Assembly (NCBI RefSeq): GCF_014195505.1
Contig: NZ_JACIBV010000001.1
Coordinates: 4,340,001 to 4,404,000 of the forward strand
Direction: 5' to 3'
Origin: Nonomuraea dietziae
Lineage (GTDB): Bacteria > Actinomycetota > Actinomycetes > Streptosporangiales > Streptosporangiaceae
Length of the DNA: 64,000 nt
The position numbers and the translations under genes were made by a program. Position 1 is the stretch's first letter. Each line of letters begins with the position of its first letter. Shown piece after piece: positions 63,474 through 64,000 of this stretch. The notes under the pieces were generated by a model. It ran no database searches. It saw only the letters and a list, made by a program, of their open reading frames with translations, and was not told where the DNA came from.

Positions 63474-64000
63474 CGACCGCCGGCCGCGGTCAGCGCGTCG
63501 GGCTCCTCCTCGCGAAGCAGCAGCAGGTCGAGCTTGGCGTGGAGAGCGGCCAGGTCCTGCTTGACGGCCTTGAGCTCGGCCTGGGTCTGGGTCTCCGCGG
63601 GCGAGGGTTCCGAGTCGTTCATGGCGTTGACCACGACGGCGATGAAGAGGTTCAGCGCGACGAAGGTCGACATCAGGATGTAGGCGATGAAGAAGAGCCA
63701 GGCCCACGGCTTCTCGCTCATCACCTCCTGCGCCACGTTGCCCCAGTCGTCGCCCGTCATGATCTGGAACAGCGTGAACAGCGAGCGGGGCAGCTCGTCG
63801 AAGCGCTCGGGCACGATCTCGCCGAAGAGCTTGGTGGCGATCACCGCGGCGATGTAGATCATGAGCACCAGCAGGCCGATGATGGAGGCCATCCCCGGCA
63901 CCGCGGCGAGCAGCGCGTTGACGACACGCCGCATGCTCGGCACCGCCGACACCAGGCGCAGCGCCCGCAGGATGCGCAGCGCCCGCAGCACCGAGGTGGG
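63443..64000 (-). CDS. Voltage-gated cation channel (BacNav-like), C-terminal part
   Basis: The frame is open to the right edge, so the N-terminal voltage-sensor helices S1-S3 lie outside. Visible: an S4-like segment with regular Arg (VLRALRILRALRLV), S4-S5 linker, S5 (MASIIGLLVLMIYIAAVIATKLFG), pore helix and filter (SLFTLFQIMTGDDWGN), S6 (WLFFIAYILMSTFVALNLFIAVVVNAM) and a C-terminal coiled coil (AELKAVKQDLAALHAKLDLLLL), the tetramerisation helix of bacterial sodium-channel relatives. The filter reads TGDDWGN, unlike the TLESW of NaChBac. Confidence 0.88.
   Translation of the reverse strand, partial: PTSVLRALRILRALRLVSAVPSMRRVVNALLAAVPGMASIIGLLVLMIYIAAVIATKLFGEIVPERFDELPRSLFTLFQIMTGDDWGNVAQEVMSEKPWAWLFFIAYILMSTFVALNLFIAVVVNAMNDSEPSPAETQTQAELKAVKQDLAALHAKLDLLLLREEEPDALTAAGGRQPPGTASPR

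Overview
The window is a high-GC actinomycete chromosome segment. Supporting signs are a mycothiol-dependent formaldehyde dehydrogenase, an acyl-CoA carboxylase beta/epsilon pair, an AfsR-type regulator, IdeR/DmdR iron boxes, a pSAM2-type integrative element and frequent GTG starts. A filamentous actinobacterium such as a member of the Streptosporangiaceae is my best guess from gene style. No tRNA, rRNA or CRISPR array was seen.

Layout. (1) 1-10658 is the right part of an actinomycete integrative and conjugative element (AICE). It starts with the tail of a zinc-hook ATPase, then a GntR regulator, two small hypothetical proteins and a coupled pair of P-loop kinase-like proteins (one with an XRE-type DNA-binding N-terminus). 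The element core follows: GntR repressor, SCO3933-like protein, FtsK/TraSA translocase, SpdA-like DUF2637 protein, two very small proteins, RepSA-like replication initiator, excisionase and tyrosine integrase. The integrase stop codon lies inside a 31-bp attachment core. (2) 10628-22327 is a second unit bounded by the same core in direct orientation. It carries a degenerate 3' end of a HAD hydrolase gene, a small immunity-like gene and a giant Rhs/YD-repeat polymorphic toxin (about 3560 aa if one frameshift is corrected). It ends with a remnant integrase 3' end fused to the intact HAD gene. (3) 22304-64000 is ordinary chromosome: DUF4240, acyl-CoA dehydrogenase, UDP-glucose dehydrogenase, PurE/PurK, a lipoprotein, GtrA, a secreted propeller-like protein, a two-component system, bacterioferritin with its ferredoxin, a formaldehyde-detoxification operon with a nucleotide cyclase, BirA, FdhD, three MFS transporters, PEP carboxylase, an ABC exporter, acyl-CoA carboxylase subunits, an NYN-domain protein, an AfsR-like regulator, an ArsR-like regulator, Ada-AlkA plus Ogt DNA repair, a Spo0M-like protein and the tail of a voltage-gated cation channel.

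How parts work together. Genes of the AICE are packed with ATGA/GTGA overlaps and follow the usual order of transfer, spread, replication, excision and integration. The Rhs protein should be exported by its N-terminal signal and release its C-terminal toxin through a HINT-like segment, with the overlapping downstream gene protecting the producer. Bfd and Bfr form an iron-storage pair behind tandem iron boxes. MscR and the metallo-hydrolase form a mycothiol formaldehyde pathway. AlkA and Ogt form a coupled alkylation-repair pair.

Caution. Three genes (Rhs, the metallo-hydrolase, Spo0M) are each broken by one extra base in a short G/C run. This shared pattern fits sequencing or assembly error at least as well as real mutation. 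All coordinates and identities were read by eye.
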